From Tardiphaga sp. (GTDB lineage: Bacteria > Pseudomonadota > Alphaproteobacteria > Rhizobiales > Xanthobacteraceae): DNA of 43,293 nucleotides. The stretch covers positions 1 to 43,293 of the forward strand of contig JACMOT010000327.1 of the NCBI GenBank assembly GCA_014377915.1. The letters run 5' to 3'. A model generated the notes under the pieces. It was not told the origin of the DNA. It did no database searches and saw only the letters and a list, made by a program, of their open reading frames with translations. The position numbers and the translations under genes were made by a program. This document shows, piece by piece, positions 1-9,221 of the stretch. Every line of letters starts with the position of its first letter. The stretch's first letter is position 1.

Positions 1-597
1 AAAGACATGCAGCGGCGGGTTCAGCACGCCGTGCACAAATGGATGGCGGCGACCTTGGACGGCATGGTCGAACAGACCGGCGCGGTGTTCGAGGCCAAGT
101 TCATGCTGCCCTGGACGTTCACAGAAGAAGCGCCCGCCGATAAGCACATGGCGCAGCTGCAGCACAATATGTGGGTGACCAATGCCCGCTCCTCTGTGCT
201 GTCGTTCATCACCGGAGGAGGAAAATGGGTCGAGATGACGATCCTTGCAGACCCGCTATATCAACACCTCCTGCTAACAGCGGAAAAGAAATTCTGGCAG
301 TGCGTCCAGAGCGGCGAGGCGCCTCGCCTGTTCGGGGTTGAGACCCCTCGTCCACGGCTTGAAGCCGTTCGCGTGGTGGATATGAGCGCCTCCAACAGTT
401 GGGCGGAGTTTGCCAGCGTGTACCGACGGACCCGTCCGGCATTCCAGGAGCACGAGGGTGCCAAGGGCGATCTCAAAAAGCTGGTTCCGGAGGACGCCAA
501 GGAAGCGATCGGCCACGGTGTTCGGGCCAAGAGGTCAAAGACCGGTGCAGTTAGCTTTGAACTGATGGATATGGAGGCAGCAGATGCACAGCTCTAG
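1..597 (+). CDS. YqaJ-like phage exonuclease, 5'-truncated by window edge
   Basis: The reading frame is open from base 1 and ends at TAG 595-597, so the gene starts upstream and about 198 C-terminal residues are seen. The sequence resembles the C-terminal half of YqaJ/lambda-exonuclease-type viral recombinases, which resect double-stranded DNA 5' to 3' to give single strands for an annealing protein. The catalytic acidic residues of the family would be in the missing N-terminal part, so they cannot be checked. The next gene encodes an ERF annealase and overlaps it by 14 bases, and exonuclease-annealase pairs are the usual phage recombination module; this context carries much of the call. The internal ATG at 7 is unlikely to be the true start, because 198 residues is short for the family. 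Another phage nuclease-like protein is possible. Confidence 0.55.
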   Translation, partial: KDMQRRVQHAVHKWMAATLDGMVEQTGAVFEAKFMLPWTFTEEAPADKHMAQLQHNMWVTNARSSVLSFITGGGKWVEMTILADPLYQHLLLTAEKKFWQCVQSGEAPRLFGVETPRPRLEAVRVVDMSASNSWAEFASVYRRTRPAFQEHEGAKGDLKKLVPEDAKEAIGHGVRAKRSKTGAVSFELMDMEAADAQL

Positions 598-1804
598 CGA
601 TACCATCGGGGCTATCGCTTCGGCGCTGGCCAAGGCGCAGGGCGAGCTCAGTAACCCTGAAAAGGGCCTAACAGCCACTATCCGCTCGCCGTTTCCCCAG
701 GGCGCCGACAGGACCTTTCGTTACGCCTCGCTTGCCAGCGGGCTGGATATCGTTCGCAAGAGCCTGGGCCAGCAAGAGATCGCAACGATACAAACCACGG
801 CGATCGACCAGGACAGTGGCCAGATCCGGCTGACGACGCTGTTGGCACATGCTTCCGGCGAATGGATCTCATCGATCTGGCCGGTTTGCTCAGTAAGTGA
901 GACGGCCGCACCCCACCGGATGGGCGCCGCTCTCACCTACGCCCGGCGATATGCGCTGTTCGCTTTGGTTGGGATCGCTGGCGAGGACGATCTCGACGCA
1001 CCTGACATCCTCACTGCCCCGCCACTGGTTGAGCCTAGCACCCAGCCAGTGCCGCCGAAGAAAGCCGGTAAAGTCATTACGCCCCGGCCCCCCCTCCTAA
1101 ATCAAGCCGAGTCGGGAGAACTCTGCAATCAGCTCCTCACTGAGATAGATGCATTAAAAGACGGCGAGCAATTGGCGCTTTGGGCACACCGGCGTCTACC
1201 TGCCAAAAACACACTAATCGAGGCCGATGCTCGTCTTGTAGAGGCCGCCTATCACGCCCTTCTGGCGGACAGCCTGCAAGGAGATCGGGAGAGTCCCACG
1301 GCGGCCGTGCGAGCCGTTGAGGTCAATGCTGCATGTCCTGACGTCAGTTCGTTTCATGACGAACTGACCGGCGCACCCGTACGGATCTCAGCTCCACCCC
1401 ATGACCAGTCGGTTACCCCGATGACCAAACCGGTCCGACGGCGCAACAAAGCGCATCTCGCCTATGTGGCCGAACAGCCTTGCCTGATCTGCAAACGGTT
1501 TCCTTGCGATGCCCACCATCTCAAGTTTTCCCAACCCAACACGCTTGGACGCAAGGTCAGCGACGAATTCACTGTTCCGCTGTGTCGTGATCACCATCAC
1601 AATCTACATCGGCAAGGTAACGAGATGGCCTGGTGGGCCAATATGCATGTCACCCCGACCGACGTGGCACGCGAACTGTGGCAATCGAGCCCAATTCACG
1701 GGACCCGACCACCTGCCCGCGGTGTCCGCTCCGCCAGATCGGCGCCTCTCACCAATGTCCACACCCAAAATCCAAACAACACCGACCCGGTTGCGAGTTC
1801 ATGA
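584..1804 (+). CDS. ERF single-strand annealing protein fused to HNH-like zinc domain
   Basis: This 406-residue protein has an N-terminal ERF (essential recombination function) domain, about residues 7-140, ending in the family hallmark [18 protein letters not shown] followed by an acidic EDDLD stretch. ERF proteins anneal complementary single strands during phage recombination. After a linker of roughly 140 residues comes a C-terminal zinc-finger/HNH-like domain, about residues 285-375, with CLIC (C300, C303), DAHH (about 310-313) and CRDHHHNLH (from C334), resembling the DUF968/HNH nuclease-like fold. The ATG at 584 overlaps the exonuclease gene and has GGAGG at 573-577, a good ribosome-binding site. 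The domain combination suggests annealing plus DNA binding or cutting; the nuclease activity is inferred. It is probably a relic or part of a prophage. Confidence 0.85.
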   Translation: MHSSSDTIGAIASALAKAQGELSNPEKGLTATIRSPFPQGADRTFRYASLASGLDIVRKSLGQQEIATIQTTAIDQDSGQIRLTTLLAHASGEWISSIWPVCSVSETAAPHRMGAALTYARRYALFALVGIAGEDDLDAPDILTAPPLVEPSTQPVPPKKAGKVITPRPPLLNQAESGELCNQLLTEIDALKDGEQLALWAHRRLPAKNTLIEADARLVEAAYHALLADSLQGDRESPTAAVRAVEVNAACPDVSSFHDELTGAPVRISAPPHDQSVTPMTKPVRRRNKAHLAYVAEQPCLICKRFPCDAHHLKFSQPNTLGRKVSDEFTVPLCRDHHHNLHRQGNEMAWWANMHVTPTDVARELWQSSPIHGTRPPARGVRSARSAPLTNVHTQNPNNTDPVASS

Positions 1805-1837
1805 TAAAAGCATCTCCTTTCAACGAGCCGCAGCTCC

Positions 1838-2790
1838 GCACATCGACAAAGGTCCCTCCCTTGATCTCCGACGGCGCCACCAGCCAGGCCTCAGCGAGGG
1901 CCAGGAAGACGATCGCCATGCCCGGCGCCAGCGCCTGGCGTCGCCAGCTCATCCCGATGACCATAGCCACTGCAGCGGCCGTCAGCAGGGTCAGGTCGAC
2001 GCGGGTGGTCATGAACGGGGTCAGCAGCGCCCATAATTTATAGGGAATGCCGGCGATGGAAGCGGGTGCCGCGGCGCCCGCCGCCAGCGGACTGGCGAGA
2101 TACAGGGCCAGCGCCGGCCCGGCGGTCACGCACAGCCAACCGGCGGAGCGCATCGCCTGCCCGGCCGTCAACCTGCCGGCGCGCGCCAGAGACAGCAGAC
2201 GCGCCAGTTCGTCGGCGCCTACCAGCAGGAGGAACAGCAGCGCGCCAAACAGATGGCAGAAGAACAGGACGGCCGACGCCGCGGCCCCGAAAGCCGCCGC
2301 CATCCAAACATCGCCGCGCCGGCAGAGCGCCGTCCAGCCGGCCGCGGCGGCAAAAGCCAGCTCGAGGGCGAGCAGGAAGTTCATGAAGCCCAGATGAAAA
2401 ACTCCATTGAAAGCGAGCACGGCGGGGGCCAGCGGCCAATATGACCACCTGCCAAACGCCACGGCTATAGACGATGACGCCGATCACCGGCGCGAAAGCG
2501 CTCAGCGCCAGCAGGATACGGCCGCCGACATGGACGCTGGTGATCTGCAGCAGGCCGGCGCCCAGCAGGTCCATGGCAAGATTGGGTCTCAGCCCCCAGC
2601 GCGGCCTGTACATCTGCGACAGGACGGGATCGTCGGGATGCGCCAAAATAAAGTAGCGCGCCAAGTGGTTCGGGTAGTCCAGCACGGGCGGCACGTCGAC
2701 GAGGAAAACGGGATCGCCAGCGCGGCGGCCACCGCGAGCAGCGCCCACGGCAGCCCCGGCGTGCGACCGCACCATCGGCTGTGCGGAAGG
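1838..2790 (-). pseudogene. Broken polytopic membrane protein gene (two frameshifts, 3' end lost)
   Basis: Three minus-strand frames join into one membrane protein. The first carries a hydrophobic segment with PGLPWALLAVAAALAIP. After a one-base shift near 2708-2712 the second continues with VFLVDVPPVLDYPNHLARY and runs to about 2460. After a further shift near 2455-2465 the third gives AFGRWSYWPLAPAVLAFNG and several transmembrane helices down to about 1838. Homology-like sequence stops after GGTFVDVR, where the membrane pattern ends and the phage module begins. The DYPNHLAR-type start resembles uncharacterised alphaproteobacterial membrane proteins that may be GT-C-like. No intact start codon was identified. 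Sequencing error could explain one frameshift, but not the truncation as well. Confidence 0.75.
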
Positions 2791-3160
2791 TTTTTGGAAA
2801 ATGGCGATCTCATGCAAACTCCGTGCGCGTTCGACAGCCTACGCGCTTGCCTGTCCGCGCCTCGACACGCCGCGCGCAGGACGTTGCCTGCATTGCTTTG
2901 GCTTCCTGTGACGGCGCAGTGCTGGCCGGTTTTACGATCCCCATCTCCTCTTTGTGGTTGGTACCGGTGATGACGCAACAGGTCTTGGCAGTCGCATCGA
3001 CGGTGCTCGAGACCAAGCCCCAGCCATCTGTGCGATGGGCTATCTTTCAGCTTTTTCATGGCCTACGGTCTGCCCGATCGACGACGACACCTTGCGTTTC
3101 CGCGCATCGGCGACCAGACGGCCCGGAGGGCGTTCTGCGCGAGATCAGGTTCGAACCAAA
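2791..3160. other. Non-coding stretch between pseudogene and membrane-protein gene
   Basis: About 370 bases without a convincing gene. Open frames cross it on both strands, but their translations look like shadows, with no hydrophobic pattern or recognisable motif. It should hold the promoter of the downstream gene and perhaps decayed remains of the neighbouring pseudogene. No tRNA or clear hairpin was seen. Confidence 0.4.
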
Positions 3161-4654
3161 ATGGACATCGCGCTTCGTACGATTGCAGGTGGCATTGCTG
3201 CACGCGTGAAACGGATATCGCCAGCCGCGGGTGCAATTCTGGGGGTGTCCATTCTGGCATGCGCCGTCATGCACCAGCGGATCAGCATCAATTCCATCGA
3301 CATTGCCGGCCACTACACGCTGGTCGACTATTACTCCACATGGTGGGGACCGTATGCCGACCTGCATCGCATTCACTGGACGATGTCCCAATACCCGCCG
3401 TTGTCGCATCTGTTCGGAGCGGCAATCGGATGGGCGACCGGCAACCCGTTCGTCGGGATGCATTTTGCGTCTCTCATCTTTCTCAGCGCAATCTATGTCG
3501 TGCTTCTCAAGGGGGCGGATCACAGAAACCCGCTTGCTTCTCTCCTAACCTGGATCACCGCCGCCACTGCGATCTTTTTGATCTCGTCCTACCGCGTGAC
3601 CTTCGGCAAGGAGATTCAGGGAAACTATTTTTATGCGCAGATCGCCGGTTCAGCCGTCAGCATTCTGATTCTTTTCGTGCTCAGCAAGCGCGTGCGATCG
3701 ACGCTGGAGCTGGTGGCCGTTCCGGCGGCCGTCTACGTGGCAGGCTGGCTTTTTCCGCTCGCACAATTGCAATTATCCATCGGAATGGCGTCGCTCTGGC
3801 TGTTGTCTGCGGTACGAACCTGGCTGACATCACGCGGCCTCCCGATCCGCGAGCTTGCCGTTGGGGCGGCGATGCTGGTCCTGTGTGCCATGGCCGTGCG
3901 CTACCACCCGATCTACGGGCTGATGCGGTCCATCGCCGACAACAATGCCGTCATCGACACCGGCGCGTCCATCCGTTTCCTGGTCGCAAGCGCGATTCTC
4001 CTGCTGGCGCTTTCGTCCTGGTACGGGCTGCTGGCGGCACGCGGCCGGTCGCCGCTGACGGCCCCTTATTTCCTGCCTGCAGCGGGGCTGGCCGCTTCCA
4101 TTGCCTGCATCACCCATTACGTCGCGGGCCTGATGACGCAATCGGGGTCCGATTATGCGCTACTGAAGCACGTCTTCTCCGTGGTTACGCTTTTCATCGT
4201 CCTGCTGTCATGCGCCTGCGGGAAATTTCTGGCGCGACTGAATGCGACGTCATTGCGTCGCCTCAAATCGATTCCGCCCTTGCTCGCTCTGACAACGATC
4301 TCATGCGTTGTCGTCCTGATCACGGTGTATCCGTCGAGCCAGAACGCCGGCCATTTCATCGCGCAGCAGAAGGAAGCGAGGGAACTTGCAAGGACGTCGC
4401 CGGAATTACACGGGGCGACCAGTTCGCAACTGCGCGCGCTCTCTCCATTGCAGAATTTCATCCTGACGGCGGTCGACCTGCGCATGAGAGACGACATTGC
4501 CCATGCGCTGACGCTCGAGAAAAAACCGCCGTCACAACTCCCCGTCTTTCTTCTCGAAAGCATCGGTTCGACGCCGGGACATTGCGCAGCGTTCACGGGT
4601 CCGACGATGATGGTCGTGAGGGCAAGCTGCGCGGAACGGGCGCTCCCGCGCTAG
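3161..4654 (+). CDS. GT-C-like polytopic membrane protein
   Basis: A 497-residue protein with about ten or more hydrophobic segments. The first helix (AGAILGVSILACAVM) is followed by a periplasmic-type loop with an acidic/histidine motif, DIAGHYTLVDYY, and then WTMSQYPPLSH. A charged motif in the first loop is typical of GT-C glycosyltransferases, which use polyprenyl-phosphate sugars on the periplasmic side. The frame extends upstream to 2954, but ATG 3161 (MDIALRT) is the sensible start: the upstream translation is low-complexity and lacks membrane character. The C-terminal 100 or so residues look soluble. It converges on the epimerase gene 46 bases away. The exact substrate cannot be told; a purely structural or flippase-like role remains possible. 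Confidence 0.65.
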   Translation: MDIALRTIAGGIAARVKRISPAAGAILGVSILACAVMHQRISINSIDIAGHYTLVDYYSTWWGPYADLHRIHWTMSQYPPLSHLFGAAIGWATGNPFVGMHFASLIFLSAIYVVLLKGADHRNPLASLLTWITAATAIFLISSYRVTFGKEIQGNYFYAQIAGSAVSILILFVLSKRVRSTLELVAVPAAVYVAGWLFPLAQLQLSIGMASLWLLSAVRTWLTSRGLPIRELAVGAAMLVLCAMAVRYHPIYGLMRSIADNNAVIDTGASIRFLVASAILLLALSSWYGLLAARGRSPLTAPYFLPAAGLAASIACITHYVAGLMTQSGSDYALLKHVFSVVTLFIVLLSCACGKFLARLNATSLRRLKSIPPLLALTTISCVVVLITVYPSSQNAGHFIAQQKEARELARTSPELHGATSSQLRALSPLQNFILTAVDLRMRDDIAHALTLEKKPPSQLPVFLLESIGSTPGHCAAFTGPTMMVVRASCAERALPR

Positions 4655-4700
4655 CCAGACGGCCCGTCGCGGTGGTTCGGACATCACGCCTGCGACAAAG

Positions 4701-5558
4701 TTATCGCTGCAGAGGCGTCACGAATTGCGGGCGAAATGGGCGCGGCTTCCAGCCGAAATCCTCGGTGGCGGGGCGGACATCGAACACCATGTCCTTGTCC
4801 ATGCGCAAACCCATCGCCGCATTGGCGTTCGGAAAAAGCGGACTTGCGATCGCGAACGCCGCCTTCCAGAGAAGCTGCGGCAAGGCGATCATCCGGCGCG
4901 GCCTCGCCATACCGTCGAAAATACGCCCGACCATTTCGCGGTAGGAAATCACTTCGGAGCCCGGCAGCGAGTAGATCATCCCGATCGCATGGGCACTGCC
5001 CGCCGCTGCCAGCGCGCCTATCGCCAGATCTTCCGCATGGACCGGCTGCCGCAGGCCTTTGCCTTTTCCGGCCAGCGGGACAAACCCGCATTTTTCGATG
5101 AAGCGAGCCAGCCGCGTGATGTTGGCGTCGCGGCCTTCGGCGTAGATCAGCGTCGGCCGCAGGATGGTCCAGCCGATACCCAGTTCCCGGCATGCCGCAA
5201 TCAGCTCCTGCTCGGCATCGGCCAACTGCCGCAGCATCGTCCGCTCGGTCTCGATCTCCGAATTGATCTTGGTGAGAATGCTCGTCGACGTGAAGACGAC
5301 AACCCGCTTCGGCGCCGTTTCAAGCCTGCGAAGCACAGCCGGAAGCGGGCCGATATTGGCTGTGCAGTAAATTGTGGCGATGGGTGGCATTTGAAGCAAA
5401 TGCAGCGCGGCCAGGTCGCCCTTCAACCACGTGACACCGGGCGCGTCCGGCTGGGACGAGCGCGATAACGCTAGGCACGGCCCGCCGCTCTGCACGATTT
5501 TCCGGACAATGTACCCGCCTACTATCCCCGTGGCTCCGACTACGAGGCTGTTCGACAT
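4701..5558 (-). CDS. NAD(P)-dependent epimerase/dehydratase-like SDR protein
   Basis: A 285-residue extended/atypical short-chain dehydrogenase. It begins MSNSLVVGATGIVGG, a GxxGxxG Rossmann motif, and later has FTSTSILTK, GWTILRPTLIYAEG and QPVHAEDLA. The latter two are typical of sugar-nucleotide epimerases and NmrA/NDUFA9-like proteins. The expected YxxxK catalytic motif is not evident, so catalysis may be altered or absent; sugar-nucleotide modification is inferred from the location. The frame is open to 5642, but the ATG at 5558 is preferred because the Rossmann motif starts straight after it and GGGATGAG lies just upstream. It is divergent from gmd. Confidence 0.7.
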   Translation of the reverse strand: MSNSLVVGATGIVGGYIVRKIVQSGGPCLALSRSSQPDAPGVTWLKGDLAALHLLQMPPIATIYCTANIGPLPAVLRRLETAPKRVVVFTSTSILTKINSEIETERTMLRQLADAEQELIAACRELGIGWTILRPTLIYAEGRDANITRLARFIEKCGFVPLAGKGKGLRQPVHAEDLAIGALAAAGSAHAIGMIYSLPGSEVISYREMVGRIFDGMARPRRMIALPQLLWKAAFAIASPLFPNANAAMGLRMDKDMVFDVRPATEDFGWKPRPFRPQFVTPLQR

Positions 5559-5869
5559 CTCATCCCAGACAAAAATGGAAAAACACGCCAAAACTGCACA
5601 GCAGGCGAAACGGGTGTTTTCGGGTATTGACAAACGTACCACTTCACTTTGGCCGGGGCAATACGGGGGAACAGGGGTCAGTTCCGGTCCTGCCGGTATG
5701 TGAAGGAAGGTGTCATGCGACGGGATTCACGACGGGCACCTTCTGACGCGGGACGGCATGATTTCGCCCGTTCCCGGATGCATGATGGAGTTGAAATTAT
5801 TCGCGAATACCTCTACCGAACGGGGCATCACGCGTCTCTGGCGCCCCTCAATTGAAGCAGCCCCAATCC
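5559..5869. promoter_or_regulatory. Divergent intergenic region: epimerase gene / gmd
   Basis: 311 bases between divergent genes, with no supported coding sequence. For gmd a weak promoter candidate is TTGAAA at 5791-5796, a 17-base spacer, then TACCGA at 5814-5819. A perfect TTGACA occurs at 5627-5632, but the hexamer 17 bases on (TGGCCG) is a poor -10 box. The presence of promoters is inferred from gene orientation; the exact boxes are uncertain. Confidence 0.35.
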
Positions 5870-6967
5870 ATGACAAACACACCCAAAGTCGCTCTTATAA
5901 CGGGCATCACCGGACAAGACGGCGCCTACCTTGCCGAGCTGTTGCTCGCCAAAGGTTATGAAGTTCATGGCGTAAGGCGGCGGACGTCGCTCTTCAATAC
6001 CGATCGCATCGATCACCTCTACCATGACCCCCATGATAAGGGATTCAATTTCAAATTGCATTACGGCGACCTGACGGACTCCTCGAGTCTGATCAGGATC
6101 GTTCAGCAGGTTCAGCCGGACGAAATCTACAATCTCGCGGCGCAGAGCCACGTCGGCGTTTCGTTCGAGGAGCCCGAGTACACCGCGAATTCGGACGGAC
6201 TGGGCACGCTGCGGATGCTGGAGGCGATCAGAACCCTCGGCCTTGAAAAGAAGTCGCGCTTCTACCAGGCATCCACGTCGGAATTGTACGGGCTGGTACA
6301 GCAGGTGCCGCAAACGGAAACGACGCCGTTCTATCCGCGGTCGCCTTATGCGGTTGCCAAGCTCTACGCCTATTGGATTACGGTGAACTACCGCGAAGCC
6401 TATGGCCTCTACGCCTGCAACGGCATTCTCTTCAATCATGAATCGCCGATTCGCGGCGAGACCTTCGTCACGCGGAAGATCACGCGCGCTCTGGCGCGTA
6501 TCAAGCTCGGCATGCAGGAACGGCTGTATCTCGGAAACCTCAACGCGCTACGCGACTGGGGCCATGCTCGCGATTACGTGGAAATGCAGTGGATGATGTT
6601 GCAGCAGGAAGTACCGGAAGATTTCGTGATCGCCACCGGCGTGCAGCATTCGGTCCGCGACTTCATCAACATGGCGGCGACCGAAGCCGGCATCAAGGTG
6701 CGCTGGGAAGGCAACGATGCCGACGAAAAGGGCTACGATGCCGACACCGGCAAGTGCATCGTCGAGGTCGACCCGCGATATTTCCGGCCGGCCGAAGTCG
6801 AAACCCTGCTGGGCGATGCCAGCAAGGCACGCGACAAGCTGGGCTGGACGCCGAAAACACCGTTCTCGGATCTCGTCAGCGAGATGATGCGCGAGGACCT
6901 GAAGATCGCAAGACGCGATAGCCTCGTGAAAGAGCACGGCTTCAAGTATTTAAATCACAACGAATAG
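5870..6967 (+). CDS. gmd: GDP-mannose 4,6-dehydratase
   Basis: A 365-residue cytoplasmic extended SDR enzyme that converts GDP-D-mannose to GDP-4-keto-6-deoxy-D-mannose, the common precursor of GDP-rhamnose, GDP-perosamine and GDP-fucose. It has the NADP-binding [19 protein letters not shown] near residue 11, GVRRRTS, the active-site [11 protein letters not shown] (T136, E138) and SPYAVAK (Y160, K164), and [16 protein letters not shown]. Length and motifs match the family throughout. A TTG at 5852 lies in frame, but ATG 5870 ([12 protein letters not shown]) fits the family start better. The related SDR gene begins 50 bases downstream. GDP-mannose would come from ManC, encoded at the right end of the window. 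Confidence 0.95.
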   Translation: MTNTPKVALITGITGQDGAYLAELLLAKGYEVHGVRRRTSLFNTDRIDHLYHDPHDKGFNFKLHYGDLTDSSSLIRIVQQVQPDEIYNLAAQSHVGVSFEEPEYTANSDGLGTLRMLEAIRTLGLEKKSRFYQASTSELYGLVQQVPQTETTPFYPRSPYAVAKLYAYWITVNYREAYGLYACNGILFNHESPIRGETFVTRKITRALARIKLGMQERLYLGNLNALRDWGHARDYVEMQWMMLQQEVPEDFVIATGVQHSVRDFINMAATEAGIKVRWEGNDADEKGYDADTGKCIVEVDPRYFRPAEVETLLGDASKARDKLGWTPKTPFSDLVSEMMREDLKIARRDSLVKEHGFKYLNHNE

Positions 6968-7017
6968 AGACCGCGGACCTTGCGAATTTTTGACCAGCCC
7001 CTGCGAGCCGAACTCCC

Positions 7018-8007
7018 ATGAAAAAAACAGCTCTGGTGACTGGAGGTGCAGGTCAAGACGGCTGGTATCTGGTAGAGAAGCTGCTCGCGCAGGACTACGC
7101 CGTCCACGTCCAGAGTCGCCGGGCCGATGCCGGTCCGCAACGGACGGATTTGCACTGGCATGTCGGCAATCTGACGGACAGCGCTTTCATGGAGGGGTTG
7201 GTCTCATCGGTGCTGCCCGATGAGATTTTCAATCTGGCGGCGATTTCGCGGCCTTCGATCTCCTGGAACGAGCCGTTGGAGACGGCGATGCTGAATGCCG
7301 TGATGCCGCAGCAGCTCTGCGACCTCATTCGCAAGCTGTGTCCCGGCAGCCGGCTTTTCCAGGCGTCCTCGTCGGAAATTTTCGGTGAGAATTCGGACGA
7401 CTCCGCGCAGAACGAAGAAACCACATTCCGCCCGGCTTCGCCTTATGCGATCGCCAAAGCCTATGCGCATCGCATCATTGGCGCCTACCGCTCGCAATAC
7501 GATCTGCATCTGTCGGCGGGCATCCTGTTCAACCACGAGAGTCCGAAACGCCCGCTGGGTTTCGTTTCGCAAAAAATTGCCCATGCCGCGGCGGCCGTCT
7601 CGCTGGGGATGTCGCAAACGGCCGAACTGGACGAGCGCGGTCGCCCGATTGTGCAGAACGGCAAGGTGATGCTGGGCGATCTCTCGGTGCGCCGCGATTT
7701 CGGCTATGCCGGCGACTATGTCGAAGCCATGTTGCTGATGGTCAGGAGCGACCGGGCTGACGATTATGTCATTGGAAGCGGCGAGCAGCATTCGATCGCG
7801 GAATTCTGCGAAACCGCCTTTCGCATCGTCGGGCGCGACTGGCGCGACCATGTACTCAGCGATCCTGATCTGATGAGGAAGACCGACAGCCGCTATACCT
7901 GCGCCGATCCCACCAAGATCCGGACCCAACTGGGATGGCAAGCGACGACCTCGTTCGACGACCTTGTCGCAATGATGGTACATTCGAGAATCCAGGCGAT
8001 CAGCTGA
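7018..8007 (+). CDS. Gmd-family GDP-sugar SDR (paralog; possible GDP-4-keto-6-deoxymannose reductase)
   Basis: A 329-residue extended SDR starting MKKTALVTGGAGQDGWYL. It is closer to GDP-mannose dehydratase than to classical Rmd reductases: it keeps QDG, the RR after the second strand, FQASSSEIFG with the dehydratase-type glutamate (E120), SPYAIAK (Y143, K147), and NHESP. It differs from gmd by the lack of the RTSLF loop and by an insertion at about residues 199-217 (TAELDERGRPIVQNGKV) before GDLSVRRDFGY. Directly after gmd, it could reduce the 4-keto intermediate to GDP-rhamnose, or act on another GDP-sugar. The glutamate argues that dehydratase chemistry may be retained. The family call is firm and the reaction is not. 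Confidence 0.8.
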   Translation: MKKTALVTGGAGQDGWYLVEKLLAQDYAVHVQSRRADAGPQRTDLHWHVGNLTDSAFMEGLVSSVLPDEIFNLAAISRPSISWNEPLETAMLNAVMPQQLCDLIRKLCPGSRLFQASSSEIFGENSDDSAQNEETTFRPASPYAIAKAYAHRIIGAYRSQYDLHLSAGILFNHESPKRPLGFVSQKIAHAAAAVSLGMSQTAELDERGRPIVQNGKVMLGDLSVRRDFGYAGDYVEAMLLMVRSDRADDYVIGSGEQHSIAEFCETAFRIVGRDWRDHVLSDPDLMRKTDSRYTCADPTKIRTQLGWQATTSFDDLVAMMVHSRIQAIS

Positions 8008-8072
8008 GCCAGGGCGCAATAGGCCGATCGGTCGACCCGACAGACATCAACGCAACGGATTGTTCAACTCTC

Positions 8073-9221
8073 GTGAAAATCGTTCACGCCTACAAGATTT
8101 ACCGACCCGACGTGGACGGCGGCATTCCGCAGGTCATGGCCTTGCTCACCGGCAACGACACGGAAGCGATGACCAGCGGAATCGTCGTCGCGCGCTATCG
8201 TGGATGGGCCCGTCGTTTCGTCATGGACGGAACGCAGGTCACTGCCGTGGCCTCGCTGGGCACCCTGTTCTCGACGCCGCTGGCGCCGACCTATCCATTT
8301 GTGCTGCGCGAACACGCGCGCGAGGCAGACGTCCTGGTCCACCATGCGCCCTTTCCTCTGACGGACCTCGGCATCGCCGCCGGATTGAGTGACCGGACGG
8401 CATTAGTGGTGTACTGGCACGCCGAGATTCTCGGACGTACGCTGCTGCGCAAACTGCTGACACCGGCCATCAAGTCGGCGCTGCGCCGTGCCGATCGCAT
8501 CGTGGTGTCCGACGAGGCGATGATCGACAATTCGGAGTTTCTTGCGCCGCATCGGGACAAGTGCGCCGTCGTCCGCTACGGGATCGATCTCGATTACTGG
8601 AGCAATCTCGACGATGCGGGCCAGCTCGCCGTCGTCGGGCTTCGCCGGCATTATCCTCGCCTGATTGTCGCGGTCGGCCGCCTTGTCGGCTACAAGGGCC
8701 TCGATGTCCTGCTGAACGCCCTGCCCTCGGTGGACGCGCAGCTAGTGATCATCGGCGAGGGCCCGCTGCTGGACGAGCTGCAGCGGCAGGCAATACGCAG
8801 CGGCGTGGCCGATCGGGTCTTTTTCAAGGGACGCGTGTCCTCTGACGACATCAAGCATCACCTCCACGCTGCCCGGATGCTGGTGCTTTCTTCGGTGACG
8901 GATGCCGAAGCGTTTGGATTGGTGCAGGTCGAGGCGATGGCCGCGCGCATTCCGGTCATCAACACCAATCTGCCCACCACGGTGCCCCATGTCGCCCGTC
9001 ATGAGCAGGAGGGTCTCACCGTGGCCGTCGGAAACGCCGAGGCGCTGGCGCAGGCCATGGACCGCCTTCTGGCGGACACCGCATTGGCCGACCGACTGGG
9101 ACAGGCCGGATTGAACCGCGCGCAATCGGAATTCAGCCGGCAGGCCTATCGCGCAAAAATCGCGGAGATTTTCGAGCAGGCGGTAGCCCGCCGCCGAGCG
9201 ATGTCGGGACGAACGAAATGA
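8073..9221 (+). CDS. GT4-family glycosyltransferase
   Basis: A 382-residue GT-B fold glycosyltransferase. The N-terminal HAYKIYRPDVDGGIPQ is the usual acceptor-side start with a glycine loop. The C-terminal half has VAVGRLVGYKGLDVLL, VIIGEGPLLDEL, and the EX7E-type donor motif DAEAFGLVQVEAMA. The frame is open back into the preceding gene, but GTG 8073 places the protein start right at the first beta strand and avoids a 70-base overlap. Its last codon overlaps the next gene by four bases (ATGA), so the two are co-transcribed. Next to gmd genes and wzm/wzt, it probably adds a GDP-linked deoxyhexose or mannose to the growing chain; the linkage cannot be deduced. Confidence 0.85.
   Translation: MKIVHAYKIYRPDVDGGIPQVMALLTGNDTEAMTSGIVVARYRGWARRFVMDGTQVTAVASLGTLFSTPLAPTYPFVLREHAREADVLVHHAPFPLTDLGIAAGLSDRTALVVYWHAEILGRTLLRKLLTPAIKSALRRADRIVVSDEAMIDNSEFLAPHRDKCAVVRYGIDLDYWSNLDDAGQLAVVGLRRHYPRLIVAVGRLVGYKGLDVLLNALPSVDAQLVIIGEGPLLDELQRQAIRSGVADRVFFKGRVSSDDIKHHLHAARMLVLSSVTDAEAFGLVQVEAMAARIPVINTNLPTTVPHVARHEQEGLTVAVGNAEALAQAMDRLLADTALADRLGQAGLNRAQSEFSRQAYRAKIAEIFEQAVARRRAMSGRTK

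Noticed and set aside
3058..4944. A 628-codon plus-strand frame overlapping the GT-C-like gene
   Set aside because: Its translation is rich in Arg, His and Pro with no hydrophobic pattern or motif; the overlapping frame has clear membrane helices. It is a shadow caused by high GC.
5627..5632. TTGACA as a -35 box upstream of gmd
   Set aside because: The hexamer 17 bases downstream is TGGCCG, and the position is over 200 bases from the gmd start; kept only as a note in the regulatory region.
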